Source: Fragilariopsis cylindrus CCMP1102
Lineage: Eukaryota > Bacillariophyta > Bacillariophyceae > Bacillariales > Bacillariaceae
DNA: 64,000 bases
NCBI GenBank assembly: GCA_900095095.1
Contig: FMBT01000305.1
Coordinates: 248,001-312,000 of the forward strand
Direction of reading: 5' to 3'
A program made the translations under genes and the position numbers. Of this stretch, positions 1-12,143 are shown one piece after another. The number at the start of each line of letters is the position of its first letter. The first letter of the stretch is position 1. The notes below the pieces were generated by a model. It saw only the letters and a program-made list of their open reading frames with translations. It was not told the origin of the DNA and did not search any database.

Positions 1-1430
1 TAGTCACCACCCGTAAAGATGTCCCACAATGTAGATAGTATACTACTACCAGCCTCGGCAGCTTCTTCTGTTGGTGCTTCTGAAAAACCAGTATCAAAAA
101 TTTCTGTACTATCATCAAATAAGTCACCACTGCCATCCTGTTGACCAAACCTTCCTTCGTTATCATTAGTGGAAAATGAATTATCTGAAAAAGTAGGTTC
201 TGCGAAGGCATTTTCGTCAAGGCCATCATCCGTAAATGTAGTTTCTTGGAAATTATTGTTATCGTCAATATTAGTATTTGCATATGGATCATCCGCTGTT
301 GTTGCTGAGTCTGTTGCGTCGATAGTGTCTTGTTAATTTCCAGAATCAGCAACATCGGGATTGCTCGTAACATCGCCTGGAACTCCAGCGGCACCATCAA
401 CGGATGTCCCCTCCGCTTCCCCTCCTCCAGTATCACCTCCTCCACCCATTCCACCAATAGGCATAGGAATTATGGGTCCAAAACCACTACTACCAGCAGG
501 AGCACGGGAGGCAATTTCAGCAATCATACGATCTGGTGGCATACCCTGCATCCAAACACGCCCGGGACCTGTTAATGTTGTTATAAATAATCCTTCACCA
601 CCAAACATAACATTCTTCACTCCTTGCATCATTTGTACATCATATGAAATAGATGTTTCAAAGCAAGAAATACTACCAGATGATACTCGTAATACTTCAC
701 CATCGTCTAAGTAACGTTCTACTAGTGTTCCACCAGCTTTAATTAATACATCCCCCTCTCCAATCAATCGTTGTAATATAAAACCTTGTCCACCAAAAAA
801 TCCTGCTGTCATCCTTTTAGTGAATTCCATTTGTATATCAACTGATGGATTACTAGCAAGATATGCACCTCTTTGTGCGATCAAGTTTCCACCATAATCA
901 TCTAAAGAAAGTCGTATAATTTTACTTGGAAAATCAGTCCCTAACGCTACAGTTCCTTCACCTCTTTTGTTATCATTATCACTATCATATGTAAAGTCTG
1001 TCAAAAATACATTTTGTCCTGTCATCATTCGTTGAAAAGCAGATGATGTACCCTGCAAAGACGTTGCCATTTCTACACCTTGTGTCATATATAACATTGA
1101 CCCGGATTCTGCACGTAATGTTTCTCCTGGTTTGAGTGTAATGGTAGCAATTTGTGACTCATCGCCTTCAATTTTACTTGATATCGAAAATTCAATTGGG
1201 ATTGATGATACACTGCTTATAGTATTATCATCATTACTATGTGCAGAGGAATCGATAGTAGCAGGTAAATGGTGTTGTTTGTTTGCGGTATCATTCTGTT
1301 TTCCTGATCCTGAGGATGGTAACGATGAAGACAACGATCTACTAGCAGTGATTTGACGCGTATGATTGTTGATACAACATCTGATAGATCGTCGCGAATG
1401 TAGCAAAAATGTAGTTTTCAAAGATAACAT
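1..1430 (-). CDS. AIM24/TIGR00266-family protein, in-frame stop, runs off left edge
   Basis: From the ATG at 1430 the frame encodes 365 residues resembling the AIM24 (TIGR00266, DUF124) beta-sandwich family. Seen: an Arg/Ser-rich leader without acidic residues (about 1-45) that could be a mitochondrial presequence, then Gly-rich strands including LRAESGSMLYMTQGVEM and GGEGLFITTLTGPGRVWMQG, then a Gly/Glu-rich tail. Yeast Aim24 is a mitochondrial inner-membrane protein affecting MICOS; a similar location here is inference. Oddity: after TAA at 333-335 the same frame stays open for 110 more codons to the window edge. That acidic tail, rich in Asp/Phe, ends in ILSTLWDIFTGGD, and the last two bases (TA) leave the true stop undetermined. 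The TAA is therefore probably a nonsense change or base error, or is read through. Family call confident; the tail and its expression less so. Confidence 0.8.
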
Positions 1431-2526
1431 TTTTAAATGTTTTTTGATATACGGCTAATAATCGCCGACCCCCTCCCGCTTCTGTTTGTTCTTATTCCTT
1501 TATTCTAGATATCTTGTCTCTTATTATTCGCATTCGAACATCTTGCTATCTCAACCATTTTGTTTGTCGTTTGTCGCATGTTTGTGAATTTGTTATTGTA
1601 ATTCGAACACATTTAACATTGCTGTATCTCAGCCAAGCAAGTATCTCAAGTTAACCATTTCGTTTGTTTCATAGGTATCATATGTATGTATTCAATGTAT
1701 GAGAATGATATCCAATAAAAAAACACAAGAACCCCTTGATACTACAGTAGGCAGTACGGTAGATTCCGAGATAGGATCGTAAGCAAATGTTAGAATGGAG
1801 TAGTTGTTGAATGTGAAGGTATAAGAGAAGAAATGTTAAAGTGTCGAGATGAAGAAGTTGATGACAACCCCTTATCCAAGATTAAATGCCAGTTGTCATC
1901 AAGGACTTGTGAAGTCCTTTTGACACGTAACACCTTAATATTGAATATATGCTACTATTTACAGTACTGTATTGTTCCAAGTTTTTGTTCTCACTCCTTC
2001 AGTCTTTGCTGGTAATGACACACTTACCTATTCATATTGTGGTTATAGATAGATATTTAGAGGATTTACTATTGAGTCAATAGTGCCTGTTATTTACGAA
2101 AGAGCTAGTACATTAGCTAAATAATGGTGGTGTAACAGTTCTTTCTATCTTAAGGTGAAAATAATAAGTGAGCATAACATGGAGTTAGTCTGTGCTTAGC
2201 GATTGGCGCGAGCGATTCTAGTAGTTTAATATTATTAACAATAATCTGGAAAGTTGGTGTGCCCATTGAAGAGATTCAGAATTCCGGAAATTGTTCACAA
2301 TAGGTGGTATAACAACTAACATCACACTTTGCCAGGAAAATCTTTGCCGGCTATCATATCATCGCTATGTTAAGATAAAATTGAAACATTCGGTCGCTAT
2401 AATAAACAAGGATCAGCATGTGTATTACATTATTATAATATATACAGTATATATATATATTTATCATTATTCTTCCTTTTATGTTATGTTATGTTATGTA
2501 TGTTATATTTATTCGTTCTTTTTCAT
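1431..2526. other. intergenic, no gene seen
   Basis: This 1.1-kb AT-rich spacer lies between the start of the AIM24-like gene and the end of the proteasome gene, both on the minus strand. It holds only short, unconserved reading frames and a run of TTATG-type repeats near 2480-2505. The right part should contain the 3' UTR of the proteasome gene. Confidence 0.6.
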
Positions 2527-3262
2527 TTAAGAATCACCAGCCGATGCAGCTTCTGCCTCAACAGCATCAATTACTTTCGATGCTTCTTCTTGATTTAAAA
2601 TATGATGGACACATTCCCCAGTTTCATTTCTAGTCATTGTGTACAATTCCATCTTTTCAGCAGCAGCTGCAGCAGTTGTTCCATCCATCGTCTTATTAAG
2701 AACCTTCACAGCCAACATCAATGCTTCTTGAATATTAGGTATTTTTTCTTCCTCGCCTTCCTTTCCTTCCTCACCACCACCCTCACCGGTCTTGTATTCA
2801 GTTTTTAATAATGATTTTCCCGCTTGATTGTTGGCACCAATAACAGTGGCCTTCCAACCACTATAATTACCAGATGGATCCGATTGATACAATTGAAAGC
2901 CGTATTGTTCATCATATCCAGCAAATAAGAATGCGACACCGAATGGACGTAATCCACCACGTTGAGTATAAAATTGTTTGTAATTACAAACATATTCCAC
3001 CAGTTGTTCAATTGGGATCGGTTCTTGATATTGATACGCATACCGGCCAGCACGTAGTCGAGCCTGATCAATTAAAATATTAGCATCAGCTGTTAATCCA
3101 GCCACATTACATGATGCATGTCCACATAGTTGATAGGTCTTTTCAGATGTCTATGTATTTATATAATATAATATAATATATATAGTATATAATAAAATGA
3201 CGACACGATACGACGAAGTAAAAGTAAGATATCAAGATCCGAAGCGGGAATTTCAGCAGGTC

Positions 3263-3296
<34 letters not shown>

Positions 3297-3536
3297 ACAA
3301 AATCAATGATCGTCGACAATCGAATAATATATATATAACAAACAAAAAATTATGTACCTTAGCTGGAGCCAAAAGACCACTTGTAATACGACGTTCACTG
3401 GCCATAACGATTCCATCACTGGCTAATATACCGACACAAGTACCAGCATTATTAATAGCCTCAATAGCATATTCGACCTGATGAAGTCGACCTTCAGGAG
3501 AGAAGGTGGTGTGGAAGAATCGTAACGACGAGCCAT
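2527..3536 (-). CDS. PSMA4: 20S proteasome subunit alpha type-4
   Basis: This is an alpha-type subunit of the 20S proteasome outer ring (cytosol and nucleus). Exon 1 is 3536..3358, intron 3357..3151 (GTACAT...ATAG), exon 2 is 3150..2527. The start ATG at 3536 gives MARRYDSS, then [17 protein letters not shown], the N-terminal alpha-subunit signature. Exon 2 continues [19 protein letters not shown] and carries [14 protein letters not shown] and [14 protein letters not shown]. Total length near 265 residues fits the family. Oddity: the MARRYDSS and FSPEGR segments lie in different frames, and adding one base near 3507-3512 (ACACC read as ACAACC) restores the expected [11 protein letters not shown] treat this as a sequence deletion. 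The intron carries an AC microsatellite. The C-terminal tail is rich in Glu and Gly, as in relatives. Confidence 0.93.
3266..3295. repeat. AC dinucleotide microsatellite
   Basis: About 15 AC units lie inside the only intron of the proteasome alpha-4 gene (GT on the sense strand, close to the 5' splice site). The tract is probably length-polymorphic. Confidence 0.95.
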
Positions 3537-4053
3537 GTTGTTTGTAACTATAAACTTTTTGGTGGAGAAAGCAAATACTACTATTCAAGAAACTTGATCT
3601 TGTTGTTGTTGCTTCTATTGTTGCTGTTGTTGTCGTTATTACTGTTATTGCTTTCGTGTGTACAATTTCAAATGTCGCGGGTGTGAGCCGTGATGAAATC
3701 GAAACGCAAAGATGTTGGAAGAAGAATATTTAGGGGACAGTCCCAAATTTTTGAAGTTTTAACCCCCGAATTAATCCTGGCGGGACTCAAAATGATATTA
3801 TTAAAAACAAGAGACAACCACAGATTTTTTTTTCAGATTTTTCTTTGTGATGAGCTACTTCGAAGTAGTAGCAGACACAATCAATAAGACATCGGCACCA
3901 TCATAACTCTAAACGAATGTATATTGGCTGCAGCTGCATTGTAATTGTAGAATTCCTTTTCCAAACTAAATGCTCTTGCGATATCAGTAGTGTTAACGAT
4001 CGGTGTATTGTTATAGTACAATTGGGCGCTTAATATAATTACTACGTGATCAA
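3537..4053. other. divergent intergenic region
   Basis: About 0.5 kb between the divergent proteasome alpha-4 and pseudouridine synthase-oxygenase genes, presumably holding both promoters. A TTG-rich tract at about 3600-3650 is the only visible structure; no clear TATA motif was identified. Confidence 0.5.
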
Positions 4054-6954
4054 ATGTCGTCGTCCGAACATACAGCAACAGCAACTGCAACTGCAACTGC
4101 CTCAACTAAACAAGAAGGTAGCAATGCAAGTACAGCAAAATTGTGCGATGGATGTGCTAAAAGTTTTCCATCTCGTAATGCTATATTTAAACATTTGAAG
4201 GATACAGATGGTTCATGTTTATCTAAAGATGATTATCAAAACTATATCCGTTATGTCAAGACGCCAAAAAAGTTCCCAAAAGTTGTTCTATTATATGGAT
4301 ACTTACCATCATCATCATTAAAAATACGAAACGGACAAGATGCTGGGAAATTTTTATTACAAACTATACATCAATTACAAAATGAAACTGACAGAATCGA
4401 CAGCAATGATGGCAACAGCGGCAATTCCAATAATGATGGTAACAACAACAACAGCGACAATACTAATATCGGTGATAGTACTACTACTACTACTACTAAT
4501 GCCGTAGATGATACATCATCATCAGAATCATCTATTTATAAAATAAATCGTTCGTATGGATATTATTCAGATCGGCAGAATGCGTTGATCAAGATAAAGA
4601 TACAGCAACTCAAACAGAAGTTATGGCAGTACGATTACCTCCTTGTCTAATGAGAAAGGTGCTGGAGGTGGGGTGTTTCATCATCATCAGTCGTCGATGA
4701 TTGGCTCGATCAAGTTCAAAATAAATTGGATGAAAAATTCCAGGTACAACGTCAACAACAACAACAAGAAAATAATAATGATTATTGTCACGTTCATAAC
4801 ATTACCCCCATTCGTATCTTTGGACGTCAAGATATGCCCAATTCAAAATTCAATGCCGAAACGGATGTAAGTTTTTTCTTGTATAGAAAGATTCTTCTAG
4901 TTCTTCTATTTAATATAATAGGGGTTGCTTGATTTAAAGAATAAAGCAGTTAATTGACGTACGCGCCTGCTAGTACCGACTCGCTCTCATCAATATTCAT
5001 GTTCTAATTTTATTTGTGTCTTTCTAAAACATTAAAAAAACTAGGTCACATATCGACGAGTTGAATATCTGCTACCCGTAGACTTATTGACGTGGTCAAT
5101 AGATGATCCTAAAATCAAATATACGGTACAAAATTTGCCTTTATTTGCAGAAAATCACAAACATGATATTAATCACGTCGAAAACAAGAAAGGTCATAGT
5201 TATAGTGGATCACGACCAGAGGATACGGTACGATTATATATGCTTGGATTAAAAAACACAATGAAGTTATTAACAACACGAATTGTTAAGTTAGATATGA
5301 ATGATAAAGGTAGCGTAATGGAAAAGGAATTTAGTCTCAAAAACCAGAAGAAAAATAAGACCTATCGAGACAATAAGAAATCTGTAAAGAAAAAAATATC
5401 GGATCCGAAAGAAGAAGAAGAAAAATTGTTATAGAAGACGACGACAACGACAACAACGAAGATAATAAGGGTACTGCTTCTGTAATAAAAGCAACTTCTG
5501 ATAATCCAACAAAGCTACTGATGAAAGAAGGGAAAAAGACGAACATATTAAAACGTAAGAGGTATCATAATTTTACAGAAAAAATGATGGCACATGATTA
5601 TTTTGCGTATCGCCGATTGGATCGCATTTATCATCGAGCAACAATGAATTTCCCATGGGGAACAACAATATTAATATGATATCGAGGGCGTGTCATTGGA
5701 CACAGAAACAATTGTTAATAATAACAATAGTATAAGATACATTGCTCTGTCCATTTCGGGAGATCTGTTTCTAACAGGACAAATTTGCCGTATTGTTGGT
5801 GTACTTTTGGCTCTACTCAATGGACGATTGATGAAGAATTTGTTGACTGTGTTTTTGATGAAGATTATCCTCATCTGGTCCCTACACCACCGGTACCAAT
5901 TTGGGGGATGATTTCATCGGAAGTTCATTATGCGAAACAGGAGGGAAAGACAAAATGCATCTTAAGTCCACGTGTCTCTAATCAATACAAGAAAGGATGG
6001 AATAAACCAAGTACTCTACTTCGTGTTAAGGATTGGCAAGCTGAAGTTTACAAATATATTGACGATAAATGGAAGAAAGATGGTCGAGATGACGAAGGAA
6101 GACTAAATTCGGCACACGAATGGACTCAAAACGTATTGTTGCCGTGGGCAGAAAAAGCAAAATGTCATCTGGAGGATTATAAATGCTGGAAAAATAACCA
6201 AATCCAAACTGGAATGAAGTTTTCTACGAGCGATGACTGCTGCCCCGACGCTAATGATACTCAAATATTACCTTCCGTTATTGAATCAACTAAACTTATT
6301 GACCCGACGATGCCAGATGTATTCCAGAAAGTTGTATTCAATCTTCGAAAATTAGACACGAGTGGGGAATGGCCAACCACAAGTTCTAAGAGGCAACTTG
6401 TCATGGTATCAACTCTTGATGGTTTGAAAGATAACGTCGACCAGAAACCAGAATCACTATCAGAGGCTTTTTCAAAAGCAAAAAGAAACGAACAAGACCG
6501 ATCCTCTGCATATTCCTTTTTGGAGGGAGAGGGTGGAGCCAGTGGATCCTTTAGTGTTGGTATAATGCCCGGGGGGATACACAAACAGCCGAAGGCTAAC
6601 TCGATGTTCCCAGATCTTGTCAAGGCTGCATTTGAGCTTGAGGTAAATCTTTTTCCTAAACGCGAACCAAGTAGTACAATTGCTATCAATCGAAATGCAC
6701 AATTCAGACCGCATACCGATAGTGGCGCTGGTGCAGGACAATCAACATCACTAATTGTCGGTCTAGGAACATATTCTGGTGGTGAATTGATGGTTGAGGG
6801 TGAGAAGCATGATATACGTTATAAAGGAATCGAATTCGATGGTTGGAAGCAGAGGCACTGGACGATGCCTTTCAATGGAGAGCGTTACAGTCTTGTTTGG
6901 TTTACACCTAAGGGATGTGAAGGTATGAGGGGGATTGATCTGGATTTGAAATAA
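4054..6954 (+). CDS. TruA-type tRNA pseudouridine synthase fused to 2OG-Fe(II) oxygenase-like domain
   Basis: Exon 1 is 4054..4866, intron 4867..5044 (GTAAGT...CTAG), exon 2 is 5045..6954. In order: a zinc-finger-like module (CDGCAKSFPSRNAIFKHLKD with a later Cys), poly-Asn/Asp linkers, a TruA domain (RSYGYYSDRQ near the catalytic-Asp position, IRIFGRQDMPNSKFNAETD, YRRVEYLLP, RYHNFTEKMMAHDYFAYRRL, LSISGDLFLTGQICRIVG), then about 170 residues containing HTDSGAGAGQS, RHWTMPF and GERYSLVWFTP, a plausible HxD...H...R double-stranded beta-helix. The last 389 codons, covering the end of the TruA part and the whole oxygenase-like part, form one unbroken frame, so the fusion is not an assembly artefact. 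Breaks: frame changes near 4580, 4635, 5430, 5670 and 5825. Pseudouridylation of RNA is inferred from the family; the role and substrate of the C-terminal domain are unknown. Confidence 0.82.
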
Positions 6955-7127
6955 AGCAGTAATCGACCTAGTGAAGGTATAAATTAAAATAAAAACTGTA
7001 ATATTAAGTATAAAATAAAACTGCAAACCTTTTTAGAGCATATATAAAAAAATCCCTGGAATCTCTCATAGAACTAGCTAGAAGTGCATATAATTAAATA
7101 TATCGATTCATTCTCCTATTCCATCTA

Positions 7128-8831
7128 TTACTTTTGAGGTGTTGAATTGTATGCATGATCCCTTTTACTGTATTGACTGCCACCTCGACGATGTTTGATG
7201 GACGAGGAAGATGATGACATAGAAGAATGGATCCGAGGTGTATACGATGTTCGTAACGACGAACCAATGCATCTCGACTTCGTGATTGTGTAGACTTTGT
7301 TTTTTCCAACAATGACAAAGCAGCCGGAGTTAGTGACCCAACTCCTTTTTTTGCTGTTGTTATCCCGATGACGTTCTTGTTTTTCCTTTTCCTAGCTTTA
7401 GAAGAAAAGATGACGACGATGTAGCTAGCTTCGCTCGCCGTATTAATATCGTTTCTGCTTTCTGTGCTGCACGTTCTCTTTCACTTGTAGATGATATTTG
7501 AAATGGTGAGGCCGATAATGATGATGATGTTATAGAATTATATTAGGAGCGACGTTGGATTCTAATTCCGATTCCGATTTCGATAGTCCTCCCCCCGATG
7601 AAATAGTAGGTATACCCGCTATTCCCCAAGTAATTATTGGCAATTGATGATTTCCATCAGATCCTGGTATTATTTGACGTGTCATTACTACATACGATTG
7701 TTGATCTGATCTTTGCTTACGTTTTAAACGACGACGTTCCTCCTCGACTCCTCTTAAAGGGGCATCTAGGTCGGTAGAAGCATCCGTCGAAGACATATAA
7801 TCAGCATCCGTATCAGAATCCATTTCTGTACCATCGTTTAATATTCCATTATCTTTGTTCGTAACCATAGGCATAAAAGGATGTAGTTTAGATGGGAATC
7901 TAGTTGCATTTGGAACAATTTTCTTTTCCATAGAATGTTTGGATATATACTCAACAAGTTGACTCTTAAGCATAAGATGAGTTTGTTCTTTAGAAGGTGG
8001 TAGCATAAGACTTGTTTCTCTTTTGTTGGAAGCAGAGGATGATATACTAACTTCATTACTGTCGAGGAGCAATTCTGAATCATTTCTATCATTGTTGTCG
8101 TTATTGTTATTTTGCTGAGACGACGACGAACCACCATTATTAGGCGTCGGATTGAAAAACAAGCCATTTTGTATCTTCGGCTGGTTCCATTCTTCCCTTC
8201 CTATTCTATTGGATTCAGCGGCAAAGTCATCCGAGGCCATATAGTTGCTACTTTCTGAACTATTACTTTTGCTGTTTGTATTATATTGAAAAACATCTTC
8301 CAATCTTTGTCTGTTTTCTTGTATATCTCGCTTTAGATTTGAGTCGAATTCATCATCGTCTTCATTTGTTGCTCTTGCATGGAAACCAGTTACATTCTCC
8401 TCCTCTAATTGACGAGGACGTTTTCTTATCAGTCTTGTTCCGCCGCCGATGGAGTGCTTATTGTCACGACGGACAGCTAACGATTTTTCATCATCTGTTG
8501 TTTTGGTTTCGACTAAGTCGTAGTCGTCTCGTTCACGTTGATCAGCAATAGCTGCTTCGTTTTCCATCAAACGACGTGCTGCTCGACGGACAGCCACGGC
8601 ACCTACTGCATCTCCTCTCAAACGACAGTCTAACAATGCATTTTGTCTTTCCAAGCTAGAAACGTCTGGGAAAAAATCTCTTTGTATAATTTTTGATAGC
8701 TTATCAGTATAATCCTCTTCACTAAGAACCAACCGTCGTTGTCCTCCTTCTTTCTTCTTGCTATGTGCTTGGCGAAAAGGAACGACGTGTTGCTGATCAT
8801 TGCGATCGCTGCCCACTATACTTCCTGTCAT
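7128..8831 (-). CDS. ESS2: splicing factor ESS2/DGCR14 homologue
   Basis: ESS2 (DGCR14, Es2) is a nuclear protein that associates with the spliceosomal C complex. The start ATG is at 8831 (MTGSIVGSD). Near the N-terminus is the diagnostic LSEEDYTDKLSKIIQRDFFP segment followed by LERQNALLDC. The middle is low-complexity Asn/Ser with acidic stretches. The family C-terminal region is recognisable as VVMTRQIIPG...ITWGIAGIP, then FQISSTSERERAAQKA, LTPAALSLLEKTKS and LRTSYTPRIHSS, ending at TAA 7128-7130. These C-terminal blocks lie in different frames, with changes near 7545, 7385 and 7260, so an uncorrected reading would stop early at 7530. The gene is divergent from the tRNA methyltransferase at 9166 and shares a 334-bp promoter region with it. 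Confidence 0.88.
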
Positions 8832-9165
8832 GGTGAAATGGTTGGATTTTGTTGCGAACGTTGGGATTGTGTTCAAGTTTGAAAGTATATATACACGGTT
8901 GCTCTTCGCGTCAAAAAAAACAGAACAATATCACACGATTCGATTCATTCACGTTAGTCCTTAGAAGAGTTTCGAACTTTCAGTCACGATTACTGTACGC
9001 GCTTTAAAAAATCTCGACTTCGACATGCTCATCCATCCAAATTTCAAATTTCACCTCTACAAGGAAAAATAACTCGTCGACCCATCAATTTGAAATTCGA
9101 TCTAATGTGATCTAATCAACAAATTATTTCAATACCGTAACAATACACTTGGGGCAAGAACAATC
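8832..9165. promoter_or_regulatory. probable bidirectional promoter region
   Basis: A 334-bp interval between the divergent start codons of ESS2 and the TrmB-type methyltransferase. It must contain both 5' UTRs and promoters. It is AT-rich with a poly-A run near 8914; no specific transcription-factor site is claimed. Confidence 0.5.
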
Positions 9166-10173
9166 ATGAAAGGATCTATTAGTTTATCATATATGATGAT
9201 GATGGTTAGTGGATCATGCCTTTTCGTTAATACGGCAAGGTCGTTATCGTCAAAGAAGGGTAGAGTACTCTTTGCAAATGCATTTTCGGGTGTATCATCA
9301 CTGTCAGCCAATACGAGAACAAGATTCGCATCGACGTTATCAACGACGACCGAATCTTCTGATGTATCCACCGCTGACAGTATAGAAAAAAAAGATGAAA
9401 ATGTCGATGAAGACCGATGGGATGGGTCTCCATGGGATAATCCTAATCTTTCTGAACGAGCGAAAAGTAAAAAATCTGTTCGATCACGACAACATGTCAA
9501 TCCATTAGCAAAAAAATTCCAACAACAAACAATTCTATCTGATAATTGGCCAACAGACGTATTCCAAAATCTATCCAAACCATTATTTTTGGACATCGGT
9601 TGTTCAAGAGGTGGATTCTTGATCGATATGGCCACCCAACGTCCTGAGGATTACAATTATCTTGGACTTGAAATTCGTCCAATCGTCGTTTATCATGCCA
9701 AAGAACGGATCACGAGACACAATCTTGATGGACGTCTGGATTTTGTTGGATGCAATGCCAACGTTGATTTAGCACGACTTCTATCGATATTAACGACAGA
9801 ACAAAATAAAAAGAATGATGACGACTCCAGTACTAGTAGTGATAGTTGCAATTTACAAATGGTTACAATTCAATTTCCTGATCCACATTTTAAAGCACGG
9901 CATTCCAAAAGACGTGTTGTTACACCGGAATTAGTACAGACGTTGGCACAATTCATGCCAACGGGAGCAACAGTATTCTTACAGTCAGATGTACAATCGG
10001 TACTTGATGAAATGCGAATACAATTTCGAGAACAACCTGAATACTTTGAAGATACATACGAATCATTAACTGACTATGAAAGTGAAAATATAATTGGTAT
10101 TCCCACCGAACGAGAGACTAGTGTTTTGGAACGTGATTTGCCTGTGTATAGAGCAATTTTTACCCGTACATAA
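9166..10173 (+). CDS. tRNA (guanine-N7-)-methyltransferase, TrmB type, probably organellar
   Basis: The intact 335-residue frame encodes a TrmB-family enzyme, which uses S-adenosylmethionine to make m7G46 in tRNA. Seen: a SAM-binding motif LFLDIGCSRGGFLIDMA (about 140-156), LGLEIRP (about 166-172), the substrate and catalytic block QFPDPHFKARHSKRRVV (about 236-252; usual form FPDPWPKxRHxKRR), and a C-terminal GIPTERETSVLERDLPVYRA typical of the family. The first about 55 residues begin with a hydrophobic stretch (ISLSYMMMMVSGSCLFVNTA) followed by Ser/Arg/Thr-rich sequence, which suggests an organelle-targeting leader; plastid versus mitochondrion cannot be decided. The bacterial-type form rather than the Trm8/METTL1 form fits an organellar role (inference). 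No intron or frameshift was seen. Confidence 0.92.
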   Translation: MKGSISLSYMMMMVSGSCLFVNTARSLSSKKGRVLFANAFSGVSSLSANTRTRFASTLSTTTESSDVSTADSIEKKDENVDEDRWDGSPWDNPNLSERAKSKKSVRSRQHVNPLAKKFQQQTILSDNWPTDVFQNLSKPLFLDIGCSRGGFLIDMATQRPEDYNYLGLEIRPIVVYHAKERITRHNLDGRLDFVGCNANVDLARLLSILTTEQNKKNDDDSSTSSDSCNLQMVTIQFPDPHFKARHSKRRVVTPELVQTLAQFMPTGATVFLQSDVQSVLDEMRIQFREQPEYFEDTYESLTDYESENIIGIPTERETSVLERDLPVYRAIFTRT

Positions 10174-12143
10174 AAGAAAAATAATAGTAAACAGAAGTAG
10201 TCATCTTTCTTTTCTGAATATTCTAGTTCATAGTTATGATTAGAGACCAGGTACTTCACCATAACAATCAGAACAGAAAAATTGGTCCAAAAATCCCAGA
10301 ATGCCAACATCCAATCAACTGGATCATGATATACCACAATGAATCTTTGTTGCTCACACCTGTAAACTGAAAATAACTATGAGGCATAACATCATCCCAA
10401 CCCGACATCAGAAATCCATTGAGTGACATCATCTCCTTTCTCTGTTGTTGAACGAAGCGATGATGATAATTCTCTGCTACTAGTAGCTTGATCTATTCTC
10501 TCATTACTACTATCATTATAAGATTATTATTATCATATACCTGTTTGTGCCAATTGTATAGTGCTTTTGGATGGTCTTGCTCTGGTTTATGCAATGCTTT
10601 TGCACAAAAATCTTTGTTCTTAGATTGTTAGGATATTATACACAATTGGGATGCTCCCGCCTTAGAAAAGGAACAATCTTGATAGTATCGGGATACACAA
10701 TGCTAGTTGCAGAACCGAAGATAGAAAAAAACCTACTTGTAGAGAGTGAGTAGAAGTCAATTCTTCCCACAGACAAAACTTGGGATCCATATCAATAAAA
10801 GTTGAATGAGTATCAATATGTGTAGTGTTTGTGTCATGTCAATATCTGATACAACAGCTTCGGCACGCTTCCTTGCCAATTGAATATTGCTACCAAGATG
10901 GAATTCATGATGACTTTTCTTCAGTATGGTATCCTTAACTACAGCATTTTTTTGTCTATTACTATATACCATCAGTGTTGATACTTGTTTTGTTATCAGC
11001 TTTCCAGCTATTGTCTCAATATTGAGACAGTGTGTTGGGTTTTTATTATTAAAGGGGTGCATCTCCCTCAAAAAGGGACTTAGCTGCGTGCCCCCTCTTG
11101 AGAGAGAGACAAGCCCTTTCAAAAGAAAGCTTTAAGTGCATATATGCCTCAAGTGGCTAGAGTCTGATAATTGCTTAGTAGACTTTCAGGTAACTAATTA
11201 ATTATTTAGTGCGCAAAGTGGTACTACAGTAGTGAGTAGTAACATTAGAGAGTATCATCAACAACAACAGTAGAACCACAGACCAGTCACCCCAATCTGG
11301 TAATATAATTTCATTGCAACAATAGCACCAAAGAAATACCCAAGAAGTGCAACATCATGCAGACAAAGCAATGAAGTAAGTGATATCGATAATCGCCTAC
11401 TCATATAATATTAATAGTAATGTATATGTCCACAGTTACAGTTACAGTTGTATGTTGTAAGTTGATTGACACTGTAGCTGAAGAAGCAGAAGTACATCTT
11501 GTGCTACAGTAATAGCACAGTATTGCCGCATCAGTTAATCGATTGATGTCTCTTCTTTTGCACATGGTGAGTCGTCGAGTATTAATGACCTCCTATATAC
11601 TCCACCCTTGTAAATTAATAACGGTACTGCATCAATTTATTTAGTAATTGTAGAGCGGGAGACGGCCGCGATTTCTTTTGCTGTAAAGGCGCGGAGTCAA
11701 TAAAATTCTCATGCATTGGTTTCCCGCTATTATGTTTTACAGTCATCGATAAATCTGTGTGTTGGTCAACGGAAAATACCGCGGAGTTGACGAAAATTTA
11801 TTCTCAAAATATATAGAAAACAAACCTGCCCGCCATGCATTAAATCATCCACCAAAATTATAGCAACGGTATCTGATATAGTACGGTAATTAGTGTGTGT
11901 TAGTGTGTGAGTTATAGTCGGAGTTTATGTTTCTCATATTTTACGAGGACGCAATCACAAAATAGAGAGAAAGTTAGACAAATTTTCAACGTTTTATCAC
12001 TCTAATACAAGTACTAAAAGCAGACGTACCGTAGACTACCCGCGGTGCTAGAATATTCTTTTTTTGTCGATTCGATGATACTATTAGCACAAAAGCAAGA
12101 ATATAGAACTAACATCACAGCAACAGCAGCAACAACAACAATC
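10174..12143. other. long intergenic region, no confident gene
   Basis: Nearly 2 kb between the methyltransferase and the first FAIM1-like gene. The longest frame is 121 codons on the minus strand (10757..11122). It has no recognisable motif, no neighbouring exons and a hydrophobic C-terminal end, so I do not call it a gene; it could be decayed transposon sequence. Many in-frame stops occur elsewhere. Confidence 0.55.

Noticed and set aside
361-714. Plus-strand reading frame rich in Pro/Ile across the AIM24-like gene
   Set aside because: It is the complement of Gly-rich coding sequence on the minus strand.
4054-6954. Programmed frameshifting, as in Euplotes
   Set aside because: Breaks do not share a slippery site or stop-codon context and occur in both directions; many genes here have none, and deletions in homopolymers explain most.
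10757-11122. 121-codon minus-strand reading frame as a gene
   Set aside because: No motif, no homology I can recall, no splice context, and a hydrophobic tail of low-complexity composition; kept only as intergenic sequence.
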